64,000 bases of DNA from Triatoma infestans (taxonomy: Eukaryota > Arthropoda > Insecta > Hemiptera > Reduviidae): NCBI GenBank assembly GCA_011037195.1, contig JAAEAF010002588.1:62001-126000 (forward strand), given 5' to 3'. The notes beneath the pieces are model-generated. The model saw only the letters and a program-made list of their open reading frames with translations. It ran no database searches and was not told where the DNA came from. Position numbers and translations under genes: made by a program. Below are positions 1 to 9,606 of the stretch, piece after piece (position 1 is the first letter of the stretch; each line of letters begins with the position of its first letter).

Positions 1-928
1 GTGATAAGGGATGTGGATATTTCCTTGTCAGAAGAGGCAATTAAAAATTCTTTAATTCATCGTTTGGGCGCTAATATTACATTAACGAGAGTTAAGAGGT
101 TTAGCAAAAGGGTAAAAAATGAAAAGGGAGAAATTACGTTAAACCCTACGCCAGTGGTATTTTTAACATTTAGGGGCCAGGTACTGCCTCGATCAGTATA
201 TTTATATTATACGAAATGTGAGGTAGAACCTTAAAACAAAAGGTGGTACAATGCTATAAATGTTTAAGATATGGGCATGTGAGTGCACAATGTAAAGGGA
301 AATTAAGATGTGGGCTCTGTTCTGGGGTGCATGAGCAAAAAGATTGTACAAGCTCAGAAAATAAAAGGTGTATTCATTGTGGGAACAACCATTCGTCTAT
401 GGACCACAAACTCTGTCCACAATTTAAAAAACAAAAAACAATAAAGAAAATTATGTCTCATGAAAACATCTCTTATAGGGAGGCAAAAGATAGAATGGAC
501 TCCAAAACGTTTTCCAATATATTAAAAACACCAATTATAAATTCCAGAGAAGAATTTCCCTCTTTATACAAACCTGAGAGCAATAATCCGATTAATTTCA
601 GTTATGCGGAAACACCCGTTAAACGAATGCGACAGCACTCTCCTCCTAAACCCCATTTTTCTAACCTAGAAATTAGAAATGAATTAATATGTGTAGATAC
701 TCCTAAAAATATACCTGGAGGCATAATTAAATTCAACCCACATCGTCCACAATATTTAAAATTAAATAAAAACGAAATAGTTCTGGGGCAATTTCTATTG
801 ATAAAGAGAGAATTTTAGATGTCATTCTCACTGTAATAAACAACATTAAGTCTAGTTTGCATACAGGTATTTCTGAGGACGAAATGATAGGCTTAATTAA
901 AGATAGGCTAGAAAGTATTGTGACATAA
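1..928 (+). pseudogene. ORF1 (gag-like, zinc-knuckle) of the I-like element, frameshifted
   Basis: ORF1 proteins of I-like LINEs bind the element RNA and form the RNP. The first part is open from base 1 to 234 and has no true start in the window. A one-base loss near 233 moves the frame to the stretch 243-818. That stretch has three Cys/His knuckles: CYKCLRYGHVSAQC, CGLCSGVHEQKDC and a third starting CIHCGNNH. Beyond the stop at 818 a further frame continues the protein (IDKERILDVILTVINN and on) to a TAA at 926-928, which implies a second frameshift near 790. The original ORF1 therefore ended 11 bases before the ORF2 start at 940, the close ORF1/ORF2 spacing usual in this group. Confidence 0.85.
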
Positions 929-939
929 TTTCATTAAAT

Positions 940-1795
940 ATGCAAAACCTAAACGTTCTACAATGGAACGCCAGATCAGCTATTGCGAATAAAGATAATT
1001 TAGAATTTTTGTTAAAAACTCACAATATTAACCTAGCACTAATATGTGAAACATGGTTTAAACCGGGTTCAGTTGTAAAATTTACAGGGTATAATGTTAT
1101 CAGAAAAGATCGTAGAGATGGTAAGAGTGGGGTAGCCATTCTAATTCGCAATCAGTTACCTTACAATGAATTAAACAATGTTTACAATATTCCTGGTGTC
1201 ATGACGACAGCAATAGATATTTCAATAAACCCAAACAAAAGATTATCAATAATAAGTATATACAATAATAAGTAGTACAATTCTCCAACCAACAGAATTT
1301 CTTATTCTGAATGGGACAAAATGATAACGAGTATTAGAAAGCCATTTATTATTGCTGGGGACTTCAATATACACACAACTGAGTTTGGCTCTTCTTTTAC
1401 AGACTCCAAAGGTCGTATACTTTTAGATGTGGTGCAAGAAAATGCTTTAGTTTATTTAAACGATGGCAGTGCCACACTTGTCAATAGAGTGAATCAAATA
1501 CATAAATCAGCAATAGATTTGACCTTTTGCTCAACAGATATCGCTGCTAACTTTAATTGGAGTGTTATAGACGACCCGATGGGATCGAATCATCTTCCAA
1601 TACTTTTTACTTCGCAGGATAGATGTATTGAATATATTAATAATAATTAATTTTATAAATGGAAAATAAAAAAGGCGGATTGGAATGTCTTTAAAACTGC
1701 CTTTGATCCGGACATTAATATTGATCAGTATATTAATTATGACCATTTCATTTCACTATTAAACAATGCATCAGCCTATCTATTCCTCAATATAA
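940..1795 (+). pseudogene. ORF2 N-terminal AP-like endonuclease domain, interrupted
   Basis: This domain nicks the target DNA to prime reverse transcription. The ATG at 940 starts MQNLNVLQWNARSA, matching the LQWN start of insect LINE endonucleases. The catalytic Glu is in LICETWF, the RKDR..GKSGVAILIRN block follows, and IIAGDFNIH supplies the Asp/Asn pair. The C-terminal block reads DPMGSNHLPI, with Asn where SDH is most common, either natural variation or decay. A TAG at 1273-1275 interrupts the frame and the same frame resumes to a TAA at 1648-1650. In-frame linker sequence continues (WKIKKADWNVFK) to about 1790, where the frame shifts again. A protein made here would be a truncated endonuclease. 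Confidence 0.88.
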
Positions 1796-3670
1796 AGTGG
1801 AAAACTCTATTCCCAAAATCACTAAATATAAGTGTTGGTGGAATAATGAATGTTCAGAGAGTGTGGCCAAGAGGCAAGCTGCTTTTAAAAATTATAAAAA
1901 TTCGCCCTCCAGAGACAATTTTATTGAATATAAAAAATTTTGTGCACAGGCCAAGAGAACTATCAAGTTGACAAAACGTGAATCCTGGCGTGAATTTTGC
2001 AGAAAATTAAACAAAAATTATTCTCTGCAATAATGGGAAAAGATAAGGCGCATACAAAATGTATCCTTTGGAAAACGACCCACTGAAATAGGTAATTGGA
2101 CTGAAGAATTTATTGATAGGCTGGCTCCTCCCTATGTGGAAAATTACGTAAATTTGGATAACATAGAAACAAATCAGCATTTTCTTTTAGAACCCTTCAC
2201 AATTCAAGAACTTCTTACAGCATTAAAATCCAATACAAACACAGCTCCCGGTCTAGATCAGATACACTATTCGATGTTAGCCAATCTCCCCAATAATTTA
2301 AAATACATACTTTTAGAATTATATAATAGAATGTTGGAAAAAGGTGAATTTCCTTCTGACTGGGAAAGCTATATAGTTTGTCCAATCTTGAAAAATAAAA
2401 AACCAAAAGAACAATGTACATCGTACAGACCCCATAGCTTTATCCTCATGTGTATTGAAGACAATGGAAAGAATGTGAAAAAATAGATTAGAATGGTGGC
2501 TTGAACACAATGACAAGCTCCCTAAAACACAGTTTGGATTCAGAAAGGGGAAGTCAGTTTATGATGGGCAAGTTCGATTAGTTACTGATATACAGCATTC
2601 TTTTACAAGCAACAAGCATGTATTAGCACTTTTCTTAGACTTCGCTTCTGCCTACGACAATGTCCAAATGCCCATATTATTTAAAAAAATGATTGAAATA
2701 GACATTCCTAGGAAGTTCGCTAGCAACATAATAAAACTTATTAAAAATAGAAAGATATTTGTTAAAGTTAATAGTGAACTTTTAGGTCCAAAAATTAGTC
2801 ATGTTGGTTTGCCCCAAGGGGGGAATTCTTTCCCCACTTTTATATGCTATCTATGTGTCGGACTTGGAAAATGTGTAAGCGGACATGATGTTAAAATATT
2901 GCAGTATGCGGACGATGTGTGCATTTATTCAATCAACCGCTGCCTTTTAGAATGCAAGAATGAGCTCTCACGAACAGTGAATGGCATAAGAAACTGGTCT
3001 AGAAATCTCTATCAGTAAGACTGTGTGTTGCCCATTTACCAGGAAAAGGAGATTGCCGTTTCATACTGAAATAGTATTGGGGAATTTAAACTTTCCTATA
3101 GTTAAGACAGTGAAATTTCTTGGGCTGTACTTAGATAAAACTCTCTCATGGAAAGAGCATGTAAACAACATCCTTCAGAAAGCCGGGAAATATTTAAATG
3201 CTCTCAGAGCAATTGCCCACTATAAATGGGGTTCAGATCCTAATGTATCTCTTTTATACTACCGAATGACAATTAGATCTATAATGGATTTTGGATCTAT
3301 TTTTTATGGACAAGCCAAAAAGACGATACTGAGGCCGTTAGATCTCCTTCAAAACAAGTCCCTAAGATTATGTCTAGGTTTTTTGAGAAGTAACCCTCTG
3401 GATGTTATCCATGCCGAATCTGGTGAGCTCCCTTTGCTACACAGAAGACAGGTACTATCTAATAGGTATGTACTCAAAATCATGGCTACTGGTCCATTAT
3501 TATATAATAACATCTGTCAATTAAATACCAAATGCCTAACATATAGATTTTGGATCAAGAAAAATTTACCAAATTATATAGAAAGTTTTCAGAAGATTTC
3601 TTGTTTAAAAGAAAAAGTAAAACCCCAAGTTAAACTGCCCGCTTTTAGTAGTCAGCTCAGGTTAAATTAA
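1796..3670 (+). pseudogene. ORF2 reverse transcriptase domain, frameshifted
   Basis: The linker region (KCWWNNECSESVAKRQAA) leads into the RT after a TAA at 2031-2033. The fingers start with TIQELLTALKSN and APGLDQIHY, followed by a SYRP block with a frameshift near 2440. Then come FGFRKGKS, motif A as LFLDFASAYDNV, motif B as GLPQGGNSFP and the catalytic motif C as YADDV near 2910. Another frameshift near 3018 leads to the thumb (VKFLGLYLDKTLSWKEHV) and connection up to the stop at 3670. The catalytic aspartates are kept; the damage is in frame and stops, which suggests moderately recent inactivation compared with the other relics in the window. Confidence 0.92.
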
Positions 3671-4563
3671 ACATCGCCTTTTTAGAGGATTTTTCCAAAC
3701 TGCCCAGAATTTTCAGAGACTCAGCCTTATTAGATACACTTCAAACTCTATGGCCTGAAACTTACTGTGTATATACGGACGGTTCTAGAATAGAGGATGC
3801 CGTTGGATGTGCAGTGTACGATCCTCAATCAGAATATATGAAGAAATATAACTTACCATCAATAACATCAGTATATACCGCTGAAGTGGTAGCCATAGAT
3901 CTGGCGCTACAGTACATCTCTACTCTCCCCAACATAAAGTATACCATCCTAAGTGACTGCCAAAGTGTCCTTCAGAAACTAAAAAATGTCAGTAGGTCCA
4001 AAGATGTTAACCACTTAGAAATAGGCATTGCAGAAAGGGTCCATGCACTAAGGAACAAAGGTGTTCAGGTGAGTTTTGGATGGATAAAAGGGCACTGCGG
4101 TCTAAGAAACAACGAAATAGTAGACAAACTAGCACGAGAAGCTGCCATTCAAGGAGAACTACTAGATCTCCAATTACCCTATAAAGATTACTATCGCTAT
4201 TTATATAAAAATGAGTTCAATAAATGGAAAAACTTATTTAAAAACTGTACAAAAGGGTACTTTTACAAAATTAACATTAGGAATCCCGGAAGACCATGGT
4301 TTAAGGATCATATATTAGATAAACACATGGTGACCACAATCTGTCGTCTGAGATCGAACCACGCTGTCTGCAGAGCCTATCTATGCAAAATTGGGCAAGT
4401 AGTAAGCTCTCTGTGCCCCTCGTGTGAAGTACGTGAAGATTATAAACATCTCGTTATGACCTGTAGTAAACATCAGTCGGACAGACTAATCTTCAAAGAT
4501 AAAATCAAAAAGCACTTCAAGAGAGTGCTACATATGAGGAAATTTTATTTTCTGATAATATAG
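3671..4563 (+). pseudogene. ORF2 RNase H domain and C-terminal zinc motif
   Basis: RNase H degrades the RNA strand after reverse transcription. The domain starts near 3770 with YTDGSRIEDAVGCAVYD. It contains TAEVVAIDLAL with the catalytic Glu, LSDCQSVLQKL with the second Asp, and GHCGLRNNEIVDKLAREA with the His and last Asp, so all catalytic positions are present. Downstream, LCPSCEVREDYKHLVMTC forms the C-x2-C-x8-H-x4-C motif typical of the C terminus of these elements. This stretch is open from before 3814 to the TAG at 4561-4563, but a frameshift near 3670 separates it from the RT. Confidence 0.93.
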
Positions 4564-4742
4564 AAGTGCTGAAGGTATTATACGAATTCACAAATAAAAC
4601 ATTCTACAATCATGAAAGTTAGGAAGCATTTTTCAAATAAAATTACTAATTCAACCGGAGTTATTTATTATCTGTTACAATATTAAATATTTATGACGCT
4701 GCTGGCTGTATGACTAAAGGCTAATGCCTTAAAAAAAAAAAA
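4564..4742 (+). other. 3' UTR and A-tail of the I-like element
   Basis: No coding sequence is present. The stretch ends with a short GC-bearing block (gctgctggctgtatgac, near 4697) and a run of about 13 A residues, which marks the reverse-transcription start end of the element. Confidence 0.7.
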
Positions 4743-5118
4743 GACGGACAATTATACTTCGGATGTACATGTATAGATTTTCAGTAATATGGGTAATTTG
4801 TAAGTAGGTTCAAACTAATAAAAAGGTAACTAGGTAATAATTTGGAGCAAGAGAAAGTCGTGTGAATGTATCCTAGTAATTTGTTTCTTCTATTTTTATG
4901 GCATAACACCAATTTATGGAACTCCAACTCCATAAAAAAAATTTATGTTTATCCAAACCAAAAGATCCAATTAAACAACTCTCAAGAAACGAAGTATACC
5001 AATTAAATTGTAAATGTGGCCGCTCCTTAGAATGTGGGATTTGGTCAAAGTGGACGAGAAAAAATATTAAATAATAATAGATTTATAATTTATGGGTTTA
5101 TAACTTTATGTATATTTA
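4743..5118. other. Unassigned AT-rich spacer
   Basis: I see no open frame, tRNA, repeat boundary or recognisable domain between the I-like tail and the Helitron end. Confidence 0.6.
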
Positions 5119-6223
5119 CTAGCTAAACCCGGCCAGGCTTCGCTGTGGCTCAGTCTGATTTTAATGATTAGGGAAGTAAATAGAAGTATTATAGTTAACA
5201 TAGATTCAGCAAAAAACAAATCATTCAATTTAATACCCTACTTTGTGTTGCTGTAAACTGAAAGGAAAGAAAGTAAAAATGTTTTAACTGAAAGTCTTTT
5301 CTAATAGTAAAGCTAGTGAATGGACTACATTTTTTTTTTTGTCCGTTTTCTGCATAAACATAAAGATCAGATGGTTTACCGACACTGGAGCATGCTACAA
5401 ATAATTGCCATGAGAGATGGCAATTCTTAATTCCAATCGCACACTTGCAAAGATTGTCCTTGTGCTTTATTGATAGTCATAGCGAACGCAAGGCGTATTG
5501 GAAATGGAAGACGTTTGAACTCGAACGACTCATATCTGTCGGTATGAGTGGTATTGTGGAAGTAATATGTCTTCACCTTTATGAGGTCCAAAGAGAATTG
5601 TTGCTTCAATTAGATTATTCATCAATTATTTAACTACTGCCGTGTACCATTGCATAACTTTGGCTGATTGATGTTTCGGAGTAATATAATTGGCACTCCA
5701 ATTTTCAAATTTAGAATGTGTGGTGATAATCCGGGGACATCGAGTGAATTAAGAAATTCCGTTGGAAAATTCACAACTTCACTTTGGTCCATCACGGAGT
5801 GTCAATGGATTTGTATGTCACTATTTCACCTGCGATTCTGTTGAGAATGATGTTCATATCGAGTACATCGACATTTTTAGCCGGGAGAATGGCTCTTCCG
5901 CTTAACCATATTTGATTTTTATAATTTGTTTCGATGCTTTGGAATACCTTGTCTACTAATACTACTTCGAGATTGGTGGCGGTGAGAGGTACTTATAAGT
6001 AGTTGAGATAGAAGTGCAGAGAGGATCGCAACGCGTCTCCGTCTCTTTATTTCTGCGAAACGCTCTGAATTTCCCGTTTCCGGGGGAACATCGGAGTAAA
6101 AAGTATATATAAACACTCCTACATAGAAATGCAATGTTGTGTAAAATTTCAAGTCAATCCATCGACCACTTTTCGAGTTTTGCGGCCACAAACATACGGA
6201 TGCTGAATTTTTATATATATAGA
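5119..6223 (-). mobile_element. Internally deleted Helitron with both termini
   Basis: On the minus strand the element starts TCTATATATATAAAAATTC at 6223 and ends in CTAG at 5122-5119, just after a GC-rich stretch (gaagcctggccgggttt). The flanking host bases are A before the 5' TC and T after the 3' CTAG, so the insertion lies between A and T with no target duplication. These are the known Helitron hallmarks (5' TC, 3' CTRR, A/T insertion). At 1105 bp it is far too short for an autonomous copy. It joins the 5' end (about 300 bp) directly to the last part of the helicase gene, leaving out Rep and most of the helicase. Confidence 0.9.
5340..5915 (-). pseudogene. C-terminal fragment of Helitron PIF1-like helicase
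   Basis: Read on the minus strand from 5915, the fragment holds SGRAILPAKNVDVLDMN, then [22 protein letters not shown] and LCNGTR. These are followed by ATILFGPHKGED, FPIRLAFAMTINKAQGQSL (near 5440-5490) and VACSSVGKPSDLYVYAEN (near 5345-5400). These are the late motifs of the PIF1/Pif1-like helicase in the Helitron RepHel protein, including the TINKAQGQSL block of superfamily 1 motif V/VI. Frameshifts and stops separate the pieces; the longest clean frame is 5427-5609. The Rep nuclease domain is absent. The fragment is a non-functional passenger inside the deleted Helitron. Confidence 0.9.
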
Positions 6224-6225
6224 TT

Positions 6226-6366
6226 TATTTTTTTTAATTTAAGGCGCGCCAACATCTATGGTCATTGACAACCTGTAGAGGCTGCTAGCAAGAAACATTC
6301 TAAGGTTAGCACAGCTGGAGTCGAACCCGGGTCCATTACGCTAACCACTTAGTAGCTATTCCCTTC
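6226..6366 (-). mobile_element. tRNA-derived SINE, subtype B, internally deleted
   Basis: On the minus strand it begins gggaagggaatagctac with an A-box-like tagctactaagtggttag and a B-box gggttcgactcc, followed by cagctgtgctaacctta. The tail contains ggcgcgccttaaattaaaa, ending in an A-rich run beside the Helitron 5' end. Compared with the 13802-14016 copy, the central tccggtgatggaca block is missing. RNA polymerase III promoters of this kind drive SINE transcription; mobilisation would rely on a LINE. Confidence 0.85.
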
Positions 6367-6786
6367 CCTAACTTTGCATTTTTATTATTATTATTTATAT
6401 ACTGCTTGCTCTTCAAATTTTCCATGTTTCCTTTTTTATTACTATCATGAGAATGTAACAGCCACAACACACATACAAATATCTCTTCAACACCATGTTC
6501 AAAAAGGATTCAATCATTTTGCAATACACTCTACTTACATATGCACACATACGCATTAATATAATCTTTCCCATCCAATCTATCCGTGTGATGTGCGTCA
6601 AAAAACATGATTTTTATTGAGTTGAATCAACACTTCCACGGAAATTGACGTTTATCAAATCTGACGTTAGCACGTTGCGACCGATAAAATCTCAGTTAAA
6701 ACTGAGCCACTGATGTTTGCGAAATAATTGCCACATTATTCAAGTGTTGTAGAAAAAAAGATTTTATTGTAAATATCACTAAAATT
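6367..6786. other. Unassigned spacer
   Basis: A short ATT-rich stretch near 6382-6395 is followed by AT-rich DNA. Small open frames here have no recognisable domain. No gene is supported. Confidence 0.5.
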
Positions 6787-6869
6787 AGGATCTTCTGTTG
6801 TTGTGGTTGGGTACGCAGAGCAGGAAAGCATGAGAGATATTTTCTGTAATAGTCTGCTTCTTTTGGTGG

Positions 6870-6912
6870 TGGTCATCGACCGGTTTCGGGAGTTCGCTCA
6901 TCATCAGGATAT
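6870..6912 (-). ncRNA. Hammerhead-ribozyme-like motif, left arm
   Basis: On the minus strand the core is CTGATGA (6907-6901), a 13-nt helix II region tgagcgaactccc, then GAAA (6887-6884) and CCGGTC (6883-6878). The GTC is the usual cleavage triplet and ACCGGT is self-complementary, the short helix III layout known from Penelope-like elements, where dimers are active. Bases on both sides (tatc before, gatg after) can pair as the start of helix I. Helix II is weakened to GAG/CTC with flanking unpaired bases. Activity is not shown by sequence alone. Confidence 0.6.
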
Positions 6913-7021
6913 TTTGCCAAAACAGTGTGATAACATAGTGTATAAACTGAACTAACTATACTCTAAATGCATAAACTAAATCTGCTCTGCGCAAGTCTAT
7001 GTTATCACACTGTTTTGACAA

Positions 7022-7064
7022 AGACATCCAGATGATGGGCGAACGCCCGAAACCGGCCTATGAC
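7022..7064 (+). ncRNA. Hammerhead-like motif, right arm, core mutated
   Basis: The plus-strand partner of the left arm reads cagatga (7029-7035), gggcgaacgccc as a perfect helix II hairpin (7037-7048), then gaaa (7049-7052) and ccggcc. The core T of CTGATGA is A here and the GTC is GCC, so this arm is probably inactive, yet its helix II is better preserved than in the left arm. Confidence 0.5.
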
Positions 7065-7104
7065 CACCAAAAGAAGCAGGCTATCACGAAAAATATCTCT
7101 GAGG

Positions 7105-8010
7105 ATCTTCTTCTTCTTCTTCATCTTCCTCTCTATTAACAGTAGGTGGTGGTCATAATCTTTACCATTCCACGCTGTCCCGTATCAATTCTAGCCTTCG
7201 TTTTCAATCATGGTATCTGTCTATAAAACATTCTCGTTCCCAAATCCTTCTGGGGTGTCCATTTTCTTCGTACCGGAGAACTTCGTTTCGTAACTCTCCT
7301 TGCAGTTCTGCCCTCATCCATTCTCGTTAAATAGAAAACCATCCTCTTGGATAATCTCCGCGGTAGATTTTACATTTAGATTCTTTATTACGGCATTACG
7401 GATTTGGTCACTCACTGATTTACCTCCAACACTCGAATGCTTGTAAAGAGGACCTACATTTTGAATTCAATATCCATAATTCACAGGCCGCAATGAAACC
7501 TACTTTGTAAAGTTCTTCTCATCATCTGCTAATATCTAAGGAAATTGTTGTTTAGAGTACAGAACAATATTCCTTTCTTTTACTTTTTGAATTGTTCCGT
7601 TTTCAGATATGTGAGGCCAAAGTATTTAAAAATTCCTACTTGTTGCAGAGATTGATTTCCTAGCCTGATATCATTATTAATTTTAATCTTGCTGAACACT
7701 CTGTGTTTTGTAAAGGTTAAGCCTCACCTCAACTCTCCCTCCGGGATTTCGCGGCAAATCTTGGTGACGGATTTTTACAAGAATATCATCGGCAAAAGCG
7801 AACAGATTGCAGTTAACTTCTATTAAGAGAATAATAAACAGGTAAAGATTTAAAATGCAGCTTTGCCGTATTCCAGAGGATGTTTAAAACTCCTTGGATT
7901 CTTCGTTCGATGTGCGCACTAGATTTTTATGAGGTTCCCAATGTCATCCATAGTGACCGAGTCAAAGGCTTTCAATAAATCGACAAAACATAAGTGTGCA
8001 TATCTCCTTA
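7105..8010 (-). pseudogene. Decayed non-LTR reverse transcriptase relic
   Basis: On the minus strand near 8000-7930 the frame reads LCFVDLLKAFDSVTMDDIGN, which matches RT motif A (F.DL.KAFDSV). Further along, near 7690-7600, comes NDIRLGNQSLQQVGIFKYFG, the thumb motif that follows the catalytic domain. Near 7310-7240 comes EVLRYEENGHPRRIWE, a typical end of this protein class. A (GAA)n tract at 7104-7125 could be the 3' tail. Stops are scattered through the whole stretch and motif C is not recognisable, so this is an old copy. The clade cannot be fixed by eye. Confidence 0.75.
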
Positions 8011-8129
8011 ATTTTTAGAAGTTTTCTAAGCACTATCTGATTATGTAATAGAGGCAGCATCTGTTCACTTGCGTGCATAAAAACTGGCACTACGCCTAAC
8101 TGCTACGTTCCATGCACTTAACGCACCCC

Positions 8130-8345
8130 CTTTCCACAAGCTAGGGGAGATCAAGGTCCATCTATCTTGTATAGATAGGGGAGATCAAGGTCCATCTGGA
8201 AGGAGAAGTAGGGGAAGTTTTCTACAAGCATATATAAGGGCTAGCTAGACTCAAACAGGCCGTCTAGAATTCAGTATTTTATGTATACACAGTATTCAAG
8301 AAAACATCACCATCACAGTGTTCAGTCAGTGTACTTTTCTCTTCT
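8130..8345 (+). repeat. LTR-like promoter segment with 34-bp-spaced direct repeat
   Basis: Two copies of taggggagatcaaggtccat lie at 8142 and 8176. They are followed by a TATA-like catatataagg near 8228 and a region without open frames. The layout resembles an LTR U3/R region, but no matching partner or TG...CA ends were found, so the class is open. Confidence 0.3.
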
Positions 8346-8468
8346 GCATTTTTTACTGTCCAACCCCACAAAAAGCCTTTATTCTTAAAACAAAACAAAC
8401 AAAAAAAGCATACAGCACCATGTTAAATCAGAAAATGAAGTGATAAATCACAGATTATAATATGACGG

Positions 8469-8506
<38 letters not shown>

Positions 8507-9391
8507 TAGTAAAATGAAGAGGACAATTTGGGTGTGTAACAGATGGAAATATTAGGAAAAGAAGAACCGAACCCAGTTTAGTGAAATGAAAAAAAACTAC
8601 TGGGTTTTTTATGTTTAGAGAGAGGTTTATAGGGTAGTGGCGGAGATAGAAGTGAAATAATAGTGGTGTTAGTTGGCGGAGGGCACAACAAGAATAAAAA
8701 AAAAAAAAAATAAAAAAAAAATAAAGAATTCGACGTAATAGGACAGTATGACGACATGATGGCAGAGAGTACACACACAGTAGTCAGTGTAGAGTGTACT
8801 GTTGGTGACAGCATGTTGTAAATTACTTGCAACAGTCCTAGTATTCCTCTCCGGATACTTTTCTACCGCCCCCGGCCACAACAAATAGGGCAAACAACCA
8901 CCAACAGAACCAAACTTCAAGGACCAATGATATTACAGATAGCTGTTCCCATTCTAAACTAGCCATATTTTCTCTTTCACTTTCACTCGCTGTTTAGCCG
9001 TGGATTTATCAATTATGAAATGTTATATTCTACAATCTATTAATAATATATAAAACTGATAAAATAGAAGTTTATGCCTCTTTATTTTTATTACTTTTGT
9101 TTTAAATAGATTTTTGCTTCAATTGTGAAAAATCATAATACGCTCAAGAGTCATTTTCTCATGAAAGAGCTAAGGCAATTAAACTCCTTTTATACGCTAT
9201 TACAAACAGGAAATCTGGTATGAAACACTCACACGACTTTCTTTTACTCCTCTCTTTATACAATTACATATAAAATGACAAATCTTACATATAAAATCTA
9301 CAAACTTAACATTTTGCTCAAAGAAAGAGTGAAGGGTCAAGTACCGAACTATCTAACCCAAGCTTATATAGCTGTAAATCCTTTTAGAGAA
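8346..9391. other. Low-complexity and unassigned DNA
   Basis: An A-run spans about 8474-8503 and another A-rich run about 8695-8722. Open frames on the minus strand here are artefacts of these runs. A DR1-like end (tctggtatgaaacactcaca) sits at about 9212-9250 on the minus strand. No gene was seen. Confidence 0.6.
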
Positions 9392-9606
9392 CAGTGCGTT
9401 GCGACCTGAAAGATTTCTTGTGCTTCCAGGAGGCTTCTCTGTGTACTGCCGGCCTCCGAGCAGTGGTCTCTAGTTACAGGCAATCCTGCCCATCGCCGGA
9501 CAATACAATCCAGGCTCCTAGGAAAATAAAATCTATGGGTAACACTGCTAGATTAGAACCTAGGGCCTCCGCGTGGGAGTCCAACCTACCACTGAGCTAA
9601 TCCCCT
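9392..9606 (-). mobile_element. tRNA-derived SINE, subtype A
   Basis: On the minus strand it begins gggaggggattagctcagtg (A-box tagctcagtgg), has a degenerate B-box ggttctaatct, then cagtgttacccatagatttt, cctaggagcc, a gtccggcgatgggcagg core and ggccggcagt near its 3' part. It shares the 3' half with the copy at 57055 (ggaggccggcagt, then a gaagcctcc block) and not with the 13802 copy. A stretch of open frame on the plus strand (9394-9600) is a by-product. Confidence 0.85.

Larger units (their letters stand above)
1..4742 (+). mobile_element. I-like non-LTR retrotransposon, nearly full length, defective
   Basis: The order ORF1 with zinc knuckles, endonuclease, reverse transcriptase, RNase H and C-terminal zinc motif, followed by a short 3' UTR and an A-run at about 4730-4742, is that of an I-superclade LINE. 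The left end lies outside the window, so the 5' UTR and the start of ORF1 are missing. All domains are recognisable, but the reading frames are broken by at least five frameshifts and several in-frame stops, so this copy cannot move by itself. The presence of an RNase H domain argues for the I/R1-type branch and against RTE or CR1. The exact clade is inferred from domain order and motifs. Confidence 0.93.
6833..7103. repeat. Inverted repeat with hammerhead-like arms
   Basis: The left arm (about 6833-6937) and the right arm (about 6999-7100) are imperfect reverse complements. Both contain the string ctatgttatcacactgtttt in opposite senses, a cgaaaccgg block and accaccaaaagaagc. The middle is about 60 bp of unique sequence. 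Each arm, read outward, has the layout CTGATGA, short stem, GAAA, CCGGTC described for hammerhead ribozymes of Penelope-like elements and retrozymes. A short string, aggatcttct, occurs at 6787 and again at 7102, a possible target duplication. Whether this is a Penelope-derived terminal repeat pair or a MITE is not settled. Confidence 0.75.

Noticed and set aside
8448..8920. Three overlapping minus-strand open frames rich in Phe
   Set aside because: They are produced by A-runs read as Phe codons; no domain and no consistent frame.
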